A stretch of 64,000 nucleotides of DNA from Bifidobacterium samirii (GTDB lineage Bacteria > Actinomycetota > Actinomycetes > Actinomycetales > Bifidobacteriaceae): contig NZ_QXGK01000005.1 of assembly GCF_003952945.1 (NCBI RefSeq), positions 62,001 to 126,000 of the forward strand, given 5' to 3'. The notes beneath the pieces are model-generated. The model was given only the letters and a program-made list of their open reading frames with translations, had not been told where the DNA came from and did no database searches. Positions 47,018 to 56,314 of this stretch are shown here, one piece after another. Each line of letters starts with the position of its first letter. Position 1 is the stretch's first letter. The translations under genes and the position numbers were made by a program.

Positions 47018-47199
47018 TGAGGGCAGATTCCGGGGTTTGCAAGATGCTATACGGCAAACTGAGGGCACCCGTACTCTCCCTGCACCTGTCATGCCCCTTA
47101 GACCTTGGCCGAATGTTGCGCCACATGTGACGGTTGCGGAGAGTACAAGTGCCCTCAGTTTGCCGTATAGCGCTGCGCACAGTCCGGAATCTGCCCTCA
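47018..47199. repeat. Family D-like 182-bp symmetric inverted repeat, variant sequence
   Basis: Two arms of about 62 bases, roughly 80% inverse-identical, begin TGAGGGCAGATTCCGG and include GCTATACGGCAAACTGAGGG. Four TGAGGG boxes stand in mirror symmetry, 42 bp between outer and inner boxes on each side, exactly as in the copies at 29771 and 57468, although the arms differ in sequence. Confidence 0.85.
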
Positions 47200-47238
47200 G
47201 TGCACGAGATAGCGCGTCCGAGAAGAGGATACCGACGG

Positions 47239-48663
47239 CTATGCGCCCGCGGTCTCTCTCTCGTACCAGCGGCGCAGCTCAGCGACGGCCGTCTCGTGGT
47301 CGACGGGACCGTTGTCGAGTCGGTAATCAAGCATGTGCCGGTACGCGCGGCCGACCATCGGGCCGGGTTCGAGTCCCAGCAGTTCCATGATCTCGTTGCC
47401 GTCCACGTCGGGGCGGATCGCGTCGAGGTCCTCCTGCTCCTTGAGCGCGATGACGCGCTGCTCCATCTCGTCCATCGCGGACGAGAACACCATCGCCTTG
47501 CGTCGGTTCTGCGTGGTCGCGTCGGCGCGGGTGAGACGGTTGAGCCGGTGGTAGAGCGCGCCCGCGTCCTTCACGTAGCGGCGCACGGCCGCGTCGGTCC
47601 ACGGCTCGTCCACGTAGCCGTGGAAGCGCAGGTGCAGGTTCACCAGTTCGCTCACGTCGTCGACGATGTGGTTGTCGAAGTGCAGCACGCGCAGGCGCTT
47701 GCGGGTCATCTTCGCGCCGACCGCGTCGTGATGGTGGAAGCTGACCTTGCCGCCCGCCTCGAAGCGGCGGGTGCGCGGCTTGCCGATGTCGTGCATGAGC
47801 GCGGCCAGTCGCAGCGTCAGGTCGGGGCCGGGCACGGGGCCGTCCGGGCCGGTCTCGAGCGCGACGGCGCGTTCGATGACGATCATCGTGTGCTCGAACA
47901 CGTCCTTGTGGCGGTGGTGCTCGTCGATCTCCAGCTGCAGGGCGGGGATCTCGGGGAACACGATGTCGGCGAGGCCGGATTCGACGAGCGCCTCGATGCC
48001 GGCGCGCGGACGGTCCGACATGAGCATCTTGACGAGTTCGTCGCGCACGCGTTCGGCCGACACGATGCCGATGCGGTCGACCATGTCGGTGATCGCCTCG
48101 GCGGTCTCCGGTTCGATGCGGAAGCCCAGCTGGGCGACGAAGCGCACGGCGCGCATCATGCGCAGCGGGTCGTCGTCGAACGAACGATGCGGGTCGATCG
48201 GGGTGCGCAGCACGCCCTTGGCGAGGTCGTTGGCGCCTCCGAACGGGTCGACGAACTCGAGCTGCGGCACGCGCAGCGCCATCGCGTTGACGGTGAAGTC
48301 GCGGCGCGACAGGTCGCCGTCGAGCGTGTCGCCGTAGTCGACCTCCGGCTTGCGCGACTCGGGATCGTACGAGTCGGTGCGGTACGTGGTGATTTCGACC
48401 TGCACTTCGGTGCCGTCGTCGCGCCGGCGCATCGCGCCCAGCGTGCCGAACTTGCGGCCCATGTCCCAGAATCCGTCGCGCCCCCAGCGGCGCAGGATCG
48501 GCTCGAACTCCTCCGGTCGCGCCGACGTGCAGAAATCCAGGTCGTGAGACGGGCGGTGGAGCAGCAGGTCGCGCACCGGACCGCCCACCAACGCCAGCTC
48601 ATACCCCTGTTCGGCGAACAGACGTCCCAGTTCAATGGCTTCCGGCCATACTTCGAAATTCAC
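47239..48663 (-). CDS. cca: CCA-adding tRNA nucleotidyltransferase
   Basis: Adds or repairs the 3' CCA of tRNAs; needed here because the tRNA-Thr gene lacks an encoded CCA. The 474-residue class II enzyme has the nucleotidyltransferase motif LVGGPVRDLLL with the metal-binding pair DLDF, then SRRDFTVNAMALRV and DDPLRMMRAVRFVAQLGF. A C-terminal HD domain (LAALMHDIGKPRTR, VSFHHHDAVG) is typical of the actinobacterial/proteobacterial type. The GTG start is chosen because AAAGGG lies 5 bases upstream and similar proteins begin at NFEVWPEAI; an ATG 42 bp further up has no ribosome site. Confidence 0.93.
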   Translation of the reverse strand: MNFEVWPEAIELGRLFAEQGYELALVGGPVRDLLLHRPSHDLDFCTSARPEEFEPILRRWGRDGFWDMGRKFGTLGAMRRRDDGTEVQVEITTYRTDSYDPESRKPEVDYGDTLDGDLSRRDFTVNAMALRVPQLEFVDPFGGANDLAKGVLRTPIDPHRSFDDDPLRMMRAVRFVAQLGFRIEPETAEAITDMVDRIGIVSAERVRDELVKMLMSDRPRAGIEALVESGLADIVFPEIPALQLEIDEHHRHKDVFEHTMIVIERAVALETGPDGPVPGPDLTLRLAALMHDIGKPRTRRFEAGGKVSFHHHDAVGAKMTRKRLRVLHFDNHIVDDVSELVNLHLRFHGYVDEPWTDAAVRRYVKDAGALYHRLNRLTRADATTQNRRKAMVFSSAMDEMEQRVIALKEQEDLDAIRPDVDGNEIMELLGLEPGPMVGRAYRHMLDYRLDNGPVDHETAVAELRRWYERETAGA

Positions 48664-48747
48664 GCGCACCCTTTCGCGACCAAAAAACTTGTACCTTATC
48701 AGCATAGCGTCACCCGTCCTGCACAAGAGTTGGGTAAGGTGGGAACC

Positions 48748-49833
48748 ATGATTACGCCAGCGGACCTCGCACGCATGCTCGACCATGCGTCGCCTCGTCA
48801 TGCCCTGGACCCGCTGGCGCCCGACCGACTCATGTACACGTCGCAGACCGCGCCCGCCGAGCAGGAGCCGTCGCCGACGCGCGCCCGCGTCACGCCGTCC
48901 GACGTGTTCGGCCGCGCGCGCCGCTGCGGCCAGCGCGACGACGCGCCGTGCGCCGCCGACCTGCCCGGCGTCGCCGACGACGCCGCAGCGGACGCCCCGA
49001 CCAAGCCGGAAGGACCGTCCGATCCGACGGTTCCGACCGCGCGGACGGTTCCGGCCGTCCCGACCGCACCGGTCGCCGGCGATGCCGCCGACACGACCGT
49101 CATCTCTGAAGCCGCCATCTGCGCCGGCGGCCCGGACGCCGCCCTTATCGTCGCCGATGACGATGCGACCGTCGCCGACGTCGCCGAAGACGCCGCGATA
49201 TCCGCCGACGCGCAGCAGACGGCGGACGAGACCGCGACGCAGGTCGCGACGACCGCGCTCGCGGCCGCGGTCGCCTCCGACCGCACCATCATCGCCGCGA
49301 CGATCGTCACCGCGTCACGACGCCCGTCGCCGGCGAACATGCCGCAGCGGCGCACGTCGGACGGGCCGACCACGTTCGCGTCGCTCGACGCGCAGGAACT
49401 GCCGGTCGTACGCGAATACTCGGCGGGCGGACTCGTGTTCGACGAGCACGGCCGGGTCGCGATCATCGCCCGGCATTCACGCAGCGGGCACCTGGAATGG
49501 TGCCTGCCGAAGGGGCACATCGAGAAGGGGGAGACGCCGCAGCAGACGGCCGTGCGCGAAGTGCACGAGGAGACCGGGATCCTCGGCGAGGTGGTCGACT
49601 CGATCGCCACGATCGACTACTGGTTCACCGGCACCACGCAGCGCGTCCACAAGCTCGTGCACCACTACGCGCTGAGGCAGATCGGCGGCCATCTGACCGT
49701 CGAAGGGGACCCCGACCACGAGGCCGAGGACGCCATCTGGGTCGACTTCGCCGACCTCGACGGCGTGCTCAGCTATCCTAATGAACGCAAGATCGCATGG
49801 CTTTACGCCAGGAAACTGAACAGGCAGGCATGA
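48748..49833 (+). CDS. Nudix hydrolase with long N-terminal extension
   Basis: A 361-residue protein. The last 140 residues are a Nudix domain with a complete box, GHIEKGETPQQTAVREVHEE followed by TGI (G-x5-E-x7-REV-x-EE-x-G), which hydrolyses a nucleoside diphosphate linked to another group. The first ~215 residues are Ala/Asp/Thr-rich, low-complexity and probably disordered; this extension is common in actinobacterial homologues located here but has no clear role. Substrate unknown. It is divergent from cca and starts the nudix-DUF6049-murJ operon (1-bp gap to the next gene). Confidence 0.88.
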   Translation: MITPADLARMLDHASPRHALDPLAPDRLMYTSQTAPAEQEPSPTRARVTPSDVFGRARRCGQRDDAPCAADLPGVADDAAADAPTKPEGPSDPTVPTARTVPAVPTAPVAGDAADTTVISEAAICAGGPDAALIVADDDATVADVAEDAAISADAQQTADETATQVATTALAAAVASDRTIIAATIVTASRRPSPANMPQRRTSDGPTTFASLDAQELPVVREYSAGGLVFDEHGRVAIIARHSRSGHLEWCLPKGHIEKGETPQQTAVREVHEETGILGEVVDSIATIDYWFTGTTQRVHKLVHHYALRQIGGHLTVEGDPDHEAEDAIWVDFADLDGVLSYPNERKIAWLYARKLNRQA

Positions 49834-49834
49834 C

Positions 49835-52117
49835 GTGACCACTCCCCCGACGAACCGCGCGCGACGCATCGCGCAACGCGCGTGGGCGGCGATGGCGGCG
49901 GCGGCGCTGGTGCTGGGCGCGGGGGCGGGCATGACGCTCCTTGCGCCGCGGGCGCTCGCCGACGACGCCGACCGGCAATCATCCCTCAGCGGCGACGGCG
50001 GCACCGGTGCGACCGGCGGCGGCACGGCCGACGCCGCCGATACGGCCGACGGCGATCAGTCGGGTGGCCAGTCGGCCGAGCAGCCGGCGAGCGCCGACGA
50101 GCCGACGCTGACGATCGACGAGGCGACGGCGGTCGTCACCGCGTCGTCGGGCTGGCGCATCCGGGTGACCGTCGCGAACGGCACCGACCGTACGATGCCG
50201 TCGGGCACGCTGACCGCGTTGGTGAACGCGGCGCATGTCTTCGCATCCCGCACCGATATCCAGGACTGGTCGCAGGGCGAGGTGCCGATTCCCACGCCCG
50301 ATGTGCTTGGCGCCGTGGATGTGCCCGAGCTGAAGCCGGGTGCGAGCGCCACGGTCACGGTCGATGCGAGCGCCGACGTGCTGGCGTCGATCGCCGTGTG
50401 GGGGCCCAAGCCGGTGCTGCTCGACTATGCGGCGGGCGACCCGTCAGCGCAGAGCGCGCAGGATGCGCAGAACGGTACGGGCGCCGGCTCGGACGCCGCC
50501 GCGGGCGCGCATGTCCAGGTCCACACGTTCCTGACGCGCTCGTCGGACGGCATGGCGTCCGGTCAGACGCCGGCGATGGATATGACGGTCGCACTGCCGA
50601 TCGCGTCGGACGGCTGGGATGCGGATGCGGATGCGATCTCGTCGCTGGTCGAGGACGGCGACACGGACGCCGAGGATGCGGCGGGCGTCGTCGTGGACGA
50701 TGCGGACGCGCAGCAGGAGCGGCGGCTGCAGCAGCTGTCGGTCGCGCATCCGGCGCTGCAGATCGTCGCCGATCCGGCGACGTTGAAGGCGGCGGGCATG
50801 CCCGCGCAGGTGACGGCGCTGATGCAGCCGTCCGGGTTCGACATCACCGCGTACGCCGCGTACGGCGACGCGGACGCGTATGCGGCGGCCGGCGTCGATG
50901 ACGCGGATTGGAGCGCGCAGACCGCGCTCGACGACTATCGAGACGCGATCGGCGACCAGAATGCGTCCGGCAGCGTCGTCGCATGGCAGGGGGATGCCGC
51001 GTGGTCGCTCGATTCGTTGACGACGGCGAAGCGGCAGGGGTATGACGTGGTCGTCGCCGACCATGAGTTCGACGACAGCGATGATTCGACCGTGCATACC
51101 GGCACGGTCGTGGTGCCCACCGATGCGGGCGATGTGACGGTGCTGACCCAGCAGCGTGAGCTGAGCCGTCTGGCCCAGGGGCAGGCGACGAGCGACGCGT
51201 CGGACGGCGAGACGAGCGTGGCGGGCCGTCTGGCGCGCTTCGTCGCGCAGAGCGCGTTCTATCAGATGGAACAGCCGTACACGTCGCGCAATCTGCTGGT
51301 GTGCTTCGGCCAGAACGCGGACATGACGATGGTGGATACGCTGATGGCCGCACTGGAGCAGGCGCCGTGGCTGCATCTGACCGACCTGTCGACGCTCGAG
51401 CAGGCGGAGCCGCTCGCGTCGGGCGACAACGCGCTGTCGATGGTCGCCGACTCCGCCCAGCTGGACGATACGGAGTCCGCCGAGGTCGCATCGACGCTCT
51501 CCGCGTTGCAGGGCAGCCGCGACGACATCACGCGCATCACGCGCGATGTCGTCGATGCCGGCGACGGCAAGGTGTCCGGCCGGGCCGCATCATGGTCGGA
51601 CGCGCTGCTCGCCGCGCAGTCGGCGTGCGCGCGCACGGCGCTGGGCGGCGACGCGGACGTCGCGCAGCGCATGACGCAGGGCGCCGCCGCGATCGCGTCG
51701 TGGCTGACCGACGGCATCGTCATCACGCCGACCGAGTCGGTGAGTGTGGTCAGCGAGACCGCGCAGATGCCGGTGACGGTCAGCAACACGCTCCCCTACC
51801 CCGTGCACGTCCAGGTGCGCTCGTCGACCGGGTCGATGGAGATCGTCACGTCGCGTAGCGCCGACGTGGACGTGCCGGCGCACGGCGACGCGCAGGTGAC
51901 GTTCAAGATCCGCGTCTCCGCGTCCGGTTCGGCCCGTGCGACGCTCACGCTGCACGACCGTGACGGCCGCCAGTTCGGCTCGTCGCGCACGACCGACATC
52001 ACGAGCGTGCTGCGCATCAGCGACATGAGCGGCTTCGTGATCATCGGCCTGGCCGTGCTGCTCGGCCTGCTGGGCCTGTGGCGTCAGTTCCATCGCGAGA
52101 AGGATCCCGACGAATGA
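49835..52117 (+). CDS. DUF6049 secreted, membrane-anchored protein
   Basis: A 760-residue envelope protein of the DUF6049 type, conserved between the nudix and murJ genes in actinobacteria. A signal peptide (about residues 1-42, ending ALADD) is followed by a large extracellular region. It begins with a Gly/Ala/Asp-rich stretch and a beta-sandwich-like part (VVTASSGWRIRVTVANGTD), and ends with a second Ig-like domain (MPVTVSNTLPYPVHVQVRSS). One C-terminal membrane helix (about 730-752) leaves a short basic tail. GTG start. It overlaps murJ by 4 bp (ATGA), suggesting a joint role in wall precursor export; that is inference. Confidence 0.85.
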   Translation: MTTPPTNRARRIAQRAWAAMAAAALVLGAGAGMTLLAPRALADDADRQSSLSGDGGTGATGGGTADAADTADGDQSGGQSAEQPASADEPTLTIDEATAVVTASSGWRIRVTVANGTDRTMPSGTLTALVNAAHVFASRTDIQDWSQGEVPIPTPDVLGAVDVPELKPGASATVTVDASADVLASIAVWGPKPVLLDYAAGDPSAQSAQDAQNGTGAGSDAAAGAHVQVHTFLTRSSDGMASGQTPAMDMTVALPIASDGWDADADAISSLVEDGDTDAEDAAGVVVDDADAQQERRLQQLSVAHPALQIVADPATLKAAGMPAQVTALMQPSGFDITAYAAYGDADAYAAAGVDDADWSAQTALDDYRDAIGDQNASGSVVAWQGDAAWSLDSLTTAKRQGYDVVVADHEFDDSDDSTVHTGTVVVPTDAGDVTVLTQQRELSRLAQGQATSDASDGETSVAGRLARFVAQSAFYQMEQPYTSRNLLVCFGQNADMTMVDTLMAALEQAPWLHLTDLSTLEQAEPLASGDNALSMVADSAQLDDTESAEVASTLSALQGSRDDITRITRDVVDAGDGKVSGRAASWSDALLAAQSACARTALGGDADVAQRMTQGAAAIASWLTDGIVITPTESVSVVSETAQMPVTVSNTLPYPVHVQVRSSTGSMEIVTSRSADVDVPAHGDAQVTFKIRVSASGSARATLTLHDRDGRQFGSSRTTDITSVLRISDMSGFVIIGLAVLLGLLGLWRQFHREKDPDE

Positions 52118-55100
52118 GTTCATCCCTGGGCCGCAATTCCCTGATCATGGCCTCCGGTACGGCCGCGAGCCGCGTCACCGGGCAGATCCGCACGATCCTG
52201 CTGGCCGCCGCGCTCGGTACGACGGGCCTGGCCGCGAACGCCTACCAGGCGGGGTCGATGATCCCGCAGGCGCTGTTCACGCTCGTCTCGGGCGGCATCT
52301 TCAACGCGGTGCTGGTCCCGCAGATCGTGCGCGCGCTGGAGCAGGAGGACGCCGAGGACCGGCTCAACAAGCTGATCACGCTCGCCGTCTCCCTGCTGGC
52401 CGGGGTGACGCTGCTCATGGCCGTCGCCACGCCGCTGCTGACCCGCCTGTACGTGTCCGCCGACGACCCCGACCTGACGGCCCTGACGAACGCGTTCACG
52501 CTGTGGTGCATGCCGCAGATCTTCTTCTACGGCCTGTACACGGTGATCGGCCAGATCCTCGCCGCCAAGGACCGGTTCGGCATGTACGCGTGGAGTTCGG
52601 TGGGCGCGAACGTGATCAGCTGCGCCGGCTTCACGATGTTCCTCGTCCTGTTCGGCCGTGCCAGCGAGCAGCCGCTTGATTTCTGGACCGCCGACCGCCT
52701 GCTGCTGACGGCCGGCACGTGGACGCTGGGCGTCGCGTTCCAGGCGCTCATCCTGTTCGTGCCGCTGACCCGCTGCGGCATCCGCTACCGGCCTAAGTTC
52801 GGCGTGGACGGCATCGGCCTGCGTTCGATGGGCGCGGTGGCCGGCTGGAGCCTCGGCATCGTGGTCATCGACCAGCTGGCCAACATCGTCACGACCCGCA
52901 TCGCCACGTCGGCGCCCGCGCGCGCGGAGGCGCTGCTGGGCCTGCCGAAGGTGGACGTGGCCGGCAACGCGACGTATCAGAACGCGTTCACGCTGTACAT
53001 GCTGCCGTATTCGCTGATCGCCGTGTCGGTGGCGACGGCCCTGTTCCCGCGCATCTCGCGCGCGATCGCGGACGGGCGCATCGGCGAGGCGCGCGAGGCG
53101 TTGAGCGCGTCGCTGCGCAACGTGGGCGTGCTCATGATGTTCTTCTCGGTCGCGTTCGTCGTGATGCCCACGCCGATCATCCTCGCGCTGCTGCCGTCGG
53201 TGAGCGTGCATGAGGCGGCGCTGATCGCCGCGCCGCTCACCCTGCTGGGTCTCGGCCTGCCGATCACCAGCATGTATCTGATCATCCAGCGCACGTTCTA
53301 CGCGTTCGAGGACGGCCGCACGCCGTTCCTGTTCATGGTGCTGTTCAACGCGATCTTCGTCGTGATGATCCTCGCCGGCGAGGCGACGCTGATGCCGACC
53401 ACCTGGGTCACGCTCATCGGCCTGGCCGCCTCGCTCGGCCATCTGGTCGCGTTCCCGTTCCTGATCCCGCCGCTGCGGCGCCGCTTCGACGGCTCGTTCG
53501 ACGGCCGTCGCATCGCCGGATCGCTCGCCCGCGCGCTCGTCGCCGCGGTCGTCGCCGCGATCGGCGGTCTGCTGATGCGCGTCCCCGCGTACGCGCTCGT
53601 CGGCGCGGACCTCGTGCCGGCGGGCGCCCTCGACAGGCCGGACGACGGGCGGACCGCGGCCGGCGGATTCCCGTCCGTCGGACCGGATGCCGCCATGATG
53701 AACTGGCCGCAGGCGATCGGCGTGTGCGTCATCCTCACCATCGTCATCACCGTGCTGTACGTGAGCGCGCTGTGGGTGCTGCGCTCGCGCGAGCTGATGG
53801 ACGTCGTCGCGATGGTCTCGTCGCGGCTGGGCCGTCGTACGCCGGCCGCCGAGGGCGCCGCCGCCGATGCGGTGCCGTCGACGTCGGCGTCGTCGTCGGA
53901 GACGGCATCGGCGACGCCGGACGATGCCGCGACCGACGACGACGCGACCATCGCGATGCCGGTCCGCACCGCGGCCGAGGCCGCCGCGTCGGCCGCCGAC
54001 ACCGTCCCGGTCGCCCCCAACGACCCCGACGCGACGATCATGCTCGACGCCATCCCGGCGGTCGGACAGGCGGCCGCCCGCCCGGCCGTCACCGCGTCGC
54101 AGCCGCCGTTCCACCCGTCGACGGAGGAGGTCCCCTCGACCACACCGACGGTTAGAATGTCACCCGAATCATCGCAACAGTCTTTGCATTACGGAGTCCG
54201 CATGAAGCCTCGTCTGGGAGATACGATCATCAACCGCTATACGCTGGTGTCACCGCTGCGCGAGGAACCCGGATTGCAGGCGTGGCGCGCCAGCGACCGC
54301 GTGCTCACCCGCGACTGCCAGCTGTTCCTCGTCACCGACCGCAAGGCGATCCCCGCCGTCAACGCCGTCGCCTCGACCGTGTCGCTGATGGCCGACCGCC
54401 GCTTCACGCCGGTGCTGGGACTGCATCAGGCCGAGGACGTGCTCGTGCTCGTCACCGCCGAGGACGCCGGCCTGTCCCTCACCGACTATCTGCAGGGCCG
54501 TACCGGCCGCGTCCTCAGCTACGAGGCGATCCGCGCGATCGTCGGCGAGACGCTCGACGCGGTCCAGCTGCTGCTCGCGCGCGGCGTCGAGCATCCGGCG
54601 CTGGGCACCGACACGATCCGCGTGAGCGCCGCCGGCATCCAGATCGCCGACCTGCCCGTCGCCTCGATGCTCGCCCCGGTCGCCCTGGACGCCTCGTCTC
54701 GCGCCGGCACCGGCGAGACGCGCTCCATCCGCCAGCTGTCGGCGCTCCTGTACGCGCTGCTCACGCACACGCCGTCCCGCACCGGCGACGACGCCTCCTA
54801 CGACATCGCCGCCCTGCCGGCGGACACCCCCGAGGAGTTCCGTCTGATCTGCCGCCGCGGCCTCGGCCTCGCCGCCACGCCGATGTCGTCGCTCGCGGAG
54901 GTCGACGCGCTGCTCGGCGCGTGGACGCCGCTCAACAAGCTCAACGAACGCGACATCGCATTGCCGTCCGTCGCCGGCCGCGGCTCCGTCGCCGCCGTGA
55001 CGCTGCTGCCGACCGACCCGCAGGACGTCATCGACGTGCCCGCGTCGATCGTCAACTCGACGCCGATGCCGTCGCTGGCGCTCGCCACGCCGCGCTTCTC

Positions 55101-56223
55101 CAGCGCGCTCGACTCGGAGGACGTCATGGACGTCACCCCGCTCAAGGGCGACCTGTTCTCCGGATTCAACGACACGCAGGCCACGTCGTCGATCAACCGC
55201 AGCACGCTCGGCCTGGACGTGTCGCAGGTCCGCCATGACGAGGGTGCGGCGACGACCGCCAGCCCGCGCGGCGACGCCGGCATGTACGTCGCCTCCGCCG
55301 CGTCCCCCGCCGCGGGCGCGTACGCGGCGGCCGACGGCATGGCGACGAGCGTCATCCCCACCGGTGCGACGGGCGCCGCCGGCACGGCGGGGGCGGCCGC
55401 CACGCCGTCGTCCGCCCCCGCCGACGACCAGGGCGCCGGCGAGCGCACGCAGGTCATCCCGCCGATCCAGCCGGGCCAGATGCCGTCGTTCGCGCCCGAC
55501 GCCACCGGCGCGAAGGCCGCGGGCGCGGACGTCAAGACGCCGTACGTCGTGCGCGCGTACCGCAACGAGGAGGAGGACTTCTCCGACCAGACGCTGTTCG
55601 CGAACCTGCCGACCAAGATCATCACCGTGATCGTCGGTCTCCTCGTCGTCGTCGCGGCCGGCTTCGGCGCCGTGTACGCGCTCAATCTCAGCACCGCGCC
55701 GAACATCGGCGGCGCGGACGCCTCCGACCCGTGGTCCACGGAGAACCTCGACGACGTGCCGTTCGGTGCCTCCGACAACGCGTCCGCGTCCAAGGACGAC
55801 GACAAGGACAAGCAGGACGACGCCGCCAAGGACGATCAGACCGACGACCAATCCAAGGACGACGACAAGGACAAGGACGAGAACTACGAGAACAACACGC
55901 CGCTGACGATCACGTCGCAGGACTTCGTCGAGAACCCGGGCGGCCAGTCCGGCTACGCGTACCACCTGCACCTCGACCAGAAGCAGAAGGTGTACCGTCT
56001 GAGCATCACGATCCGCTCCTCCGGCGGCCACGGCTACCTGCGCACCGACACGACCGGCGACCCGACCCAGGGCACGCAGGTCGCCGATTTCACGTTCGAC
56101 GAGTCCGGCACCACCGAGGTCAAGTTCGACAAGGTGACCGAGACGCAGGACGTGATCGTGTGGGTGCCGCTCGACAGCCTGCCCGGCAACCAGTTCTACA
56201 TCGACAAGGTCCAGCTGTTCTGA
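52114..56223 (+). CDS. murJ: MurJ lipid II flippase fused to a pseudokinase and extracellular domain
   Basis: A 1369-residue protein. Residues 1-560 form the MurJ/MviN flippase core with about 14 helices (NSLIMASGTAASRVTGQIRT at the start; AYQAGSMIPQALFTLVSGG). It moves lipid II across the membrane for peptidoglycan synthesis. A low-complexity cytosolic linker follows. A kinase-like domain from about 697 to 960 lacks the glycine loop, HRD and DFG motifs (where expected: VEHPALGTDTIRV and IADLP), so it is a pseudokinase, as in mycobacterial MviN. A membrane helix near 1168-1190 leads to an acidic stretch and a C-terminal extracellular beta domain. Ends in a strong terminator. Confidence 0.93.
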   Translation: MSSSLGRNSLIMASGTAASRVTGQIRTILLAAALGTTGLAANAYQAGSMIPQALFTLVSGGIFNAVLVPQIVRALEQEDAEDRLNKLITLAVSLLAGVTLLMAVATPLLTRLYVSADDPDLTALTNAFTLWCMPQIFFYGLYTVIGQILAAKDRFGMYAWSSVGANVISCAGFTMFLVLFGRASEQPLDFWTADRLLLTAGTWTLGVAFQALILFVPLTRCGIRYRPKFGVDGIGLRSMGAVAGWSLGIVVIDQLANIVTTRIATSAPARAEALLGLPKVDVAGNATYQNAFTLYMLPYSLIAVSVATALFPRISRAIADGRIGEAREALSASLRNVGVLMMFFSVAFVVMPTPIILALLPSVSVHEAALIAAPLTLLGLGLPITSMYLIIQRTFYAFEDGRTPFLFMVLFNAIFVVMILAGEATLMPTTWVTLIGLAASLGHLVAFPFLIPPLRRRFDGSFDGRRIAGSLARALVAAVVAAIGGLLMRVPAYALVGADLVPAGALDRPDDGRTAAGGFPSVGPDAAMMNWPQAIGVCVILTIVITVLYVSALWVLRSRELMDVVAMVSSRLGRRTPAAEGAAADAVPSTSASSSETASATPDDAATDDDATIAMPVRTAAEAAASAADTVPVAPNDPDATIMLDAIPAVGQAAARPAVTASQPPFHPSTEEVPSTTPTVRMSPESSQQSLHYGVRMKPRLGDTIINRYTLVSPLREEPGLQAWRASDRVLTRDCQLFLVTDRKAIPAVNAVASTVSLMADRRFTPVLGLHQAEDVLVLVTAEDAGLSLTDYLQGRTGRVLSYEAIRAIVGETLDAVQLLLARGVEHPALGTDTIRVSAAGIQIADLPVASMLAPVALDASSRAGTGETRSIRQLSALLYALLTHTPSRTGDDASYDIAALPADTPEEFRLICRRGLGLAATPMSSLAEVDALLGAWTPLNKLNERDIALPSVAGRGSVAAVTLLPTDPQDVIDVPASIVNSTPMPSLALATPRFSSALDSEDVMDVTPLKGDLFSGFNDTQATSSINRSTLGLDVSQVRHDEGAATTASPRGDAGMYVASAASPAAGAYAAADGMATSVIPTGATGAAGTAGAAATPSSAPADDQGAGERTQVIPPIQPGQMPSFAPDATGAKAAGADVKTPYVVRAYRNEEEDFSDQTLFANLPTKIITVIVGLLVVVAAGFGAVYALNLSTAPNIGGADASDPWSTENLDDVPFGASDNASASKDDDKDKQDDAAKDDQTDDQSKDDDKDKDENYENNTPLTITSQDFVENPGGQSGYAYHLHLDQKQKVYRLSITIRSSGGHGYLRTDTTGDPTQGTQVADFTFDESGTTEVKFDKVTETQDVIVWVPLDSLPGNQFYIDKVQLF

Positions 56224-56248
56224 CGGACCGCCCCGACTCTCCGGTTAT

Positions 56249-56278
56249 GAAGAAGCCTCCCCGACGGGAGGCTTCTTC
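56249..56278. terminator. Terminator after murJ
   Basis: GAAGAAGCCTCCC and its exact inverse flank CGAC, a 13-bp stem 25 bp past the murJ stop. It can also serve the convergent trxB gene. Confidence 0.8.
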
Positions 56279-56314
56279 CGTATTACGGTCGGATGGTCAC
56301 CGGATTGGCCGCGG

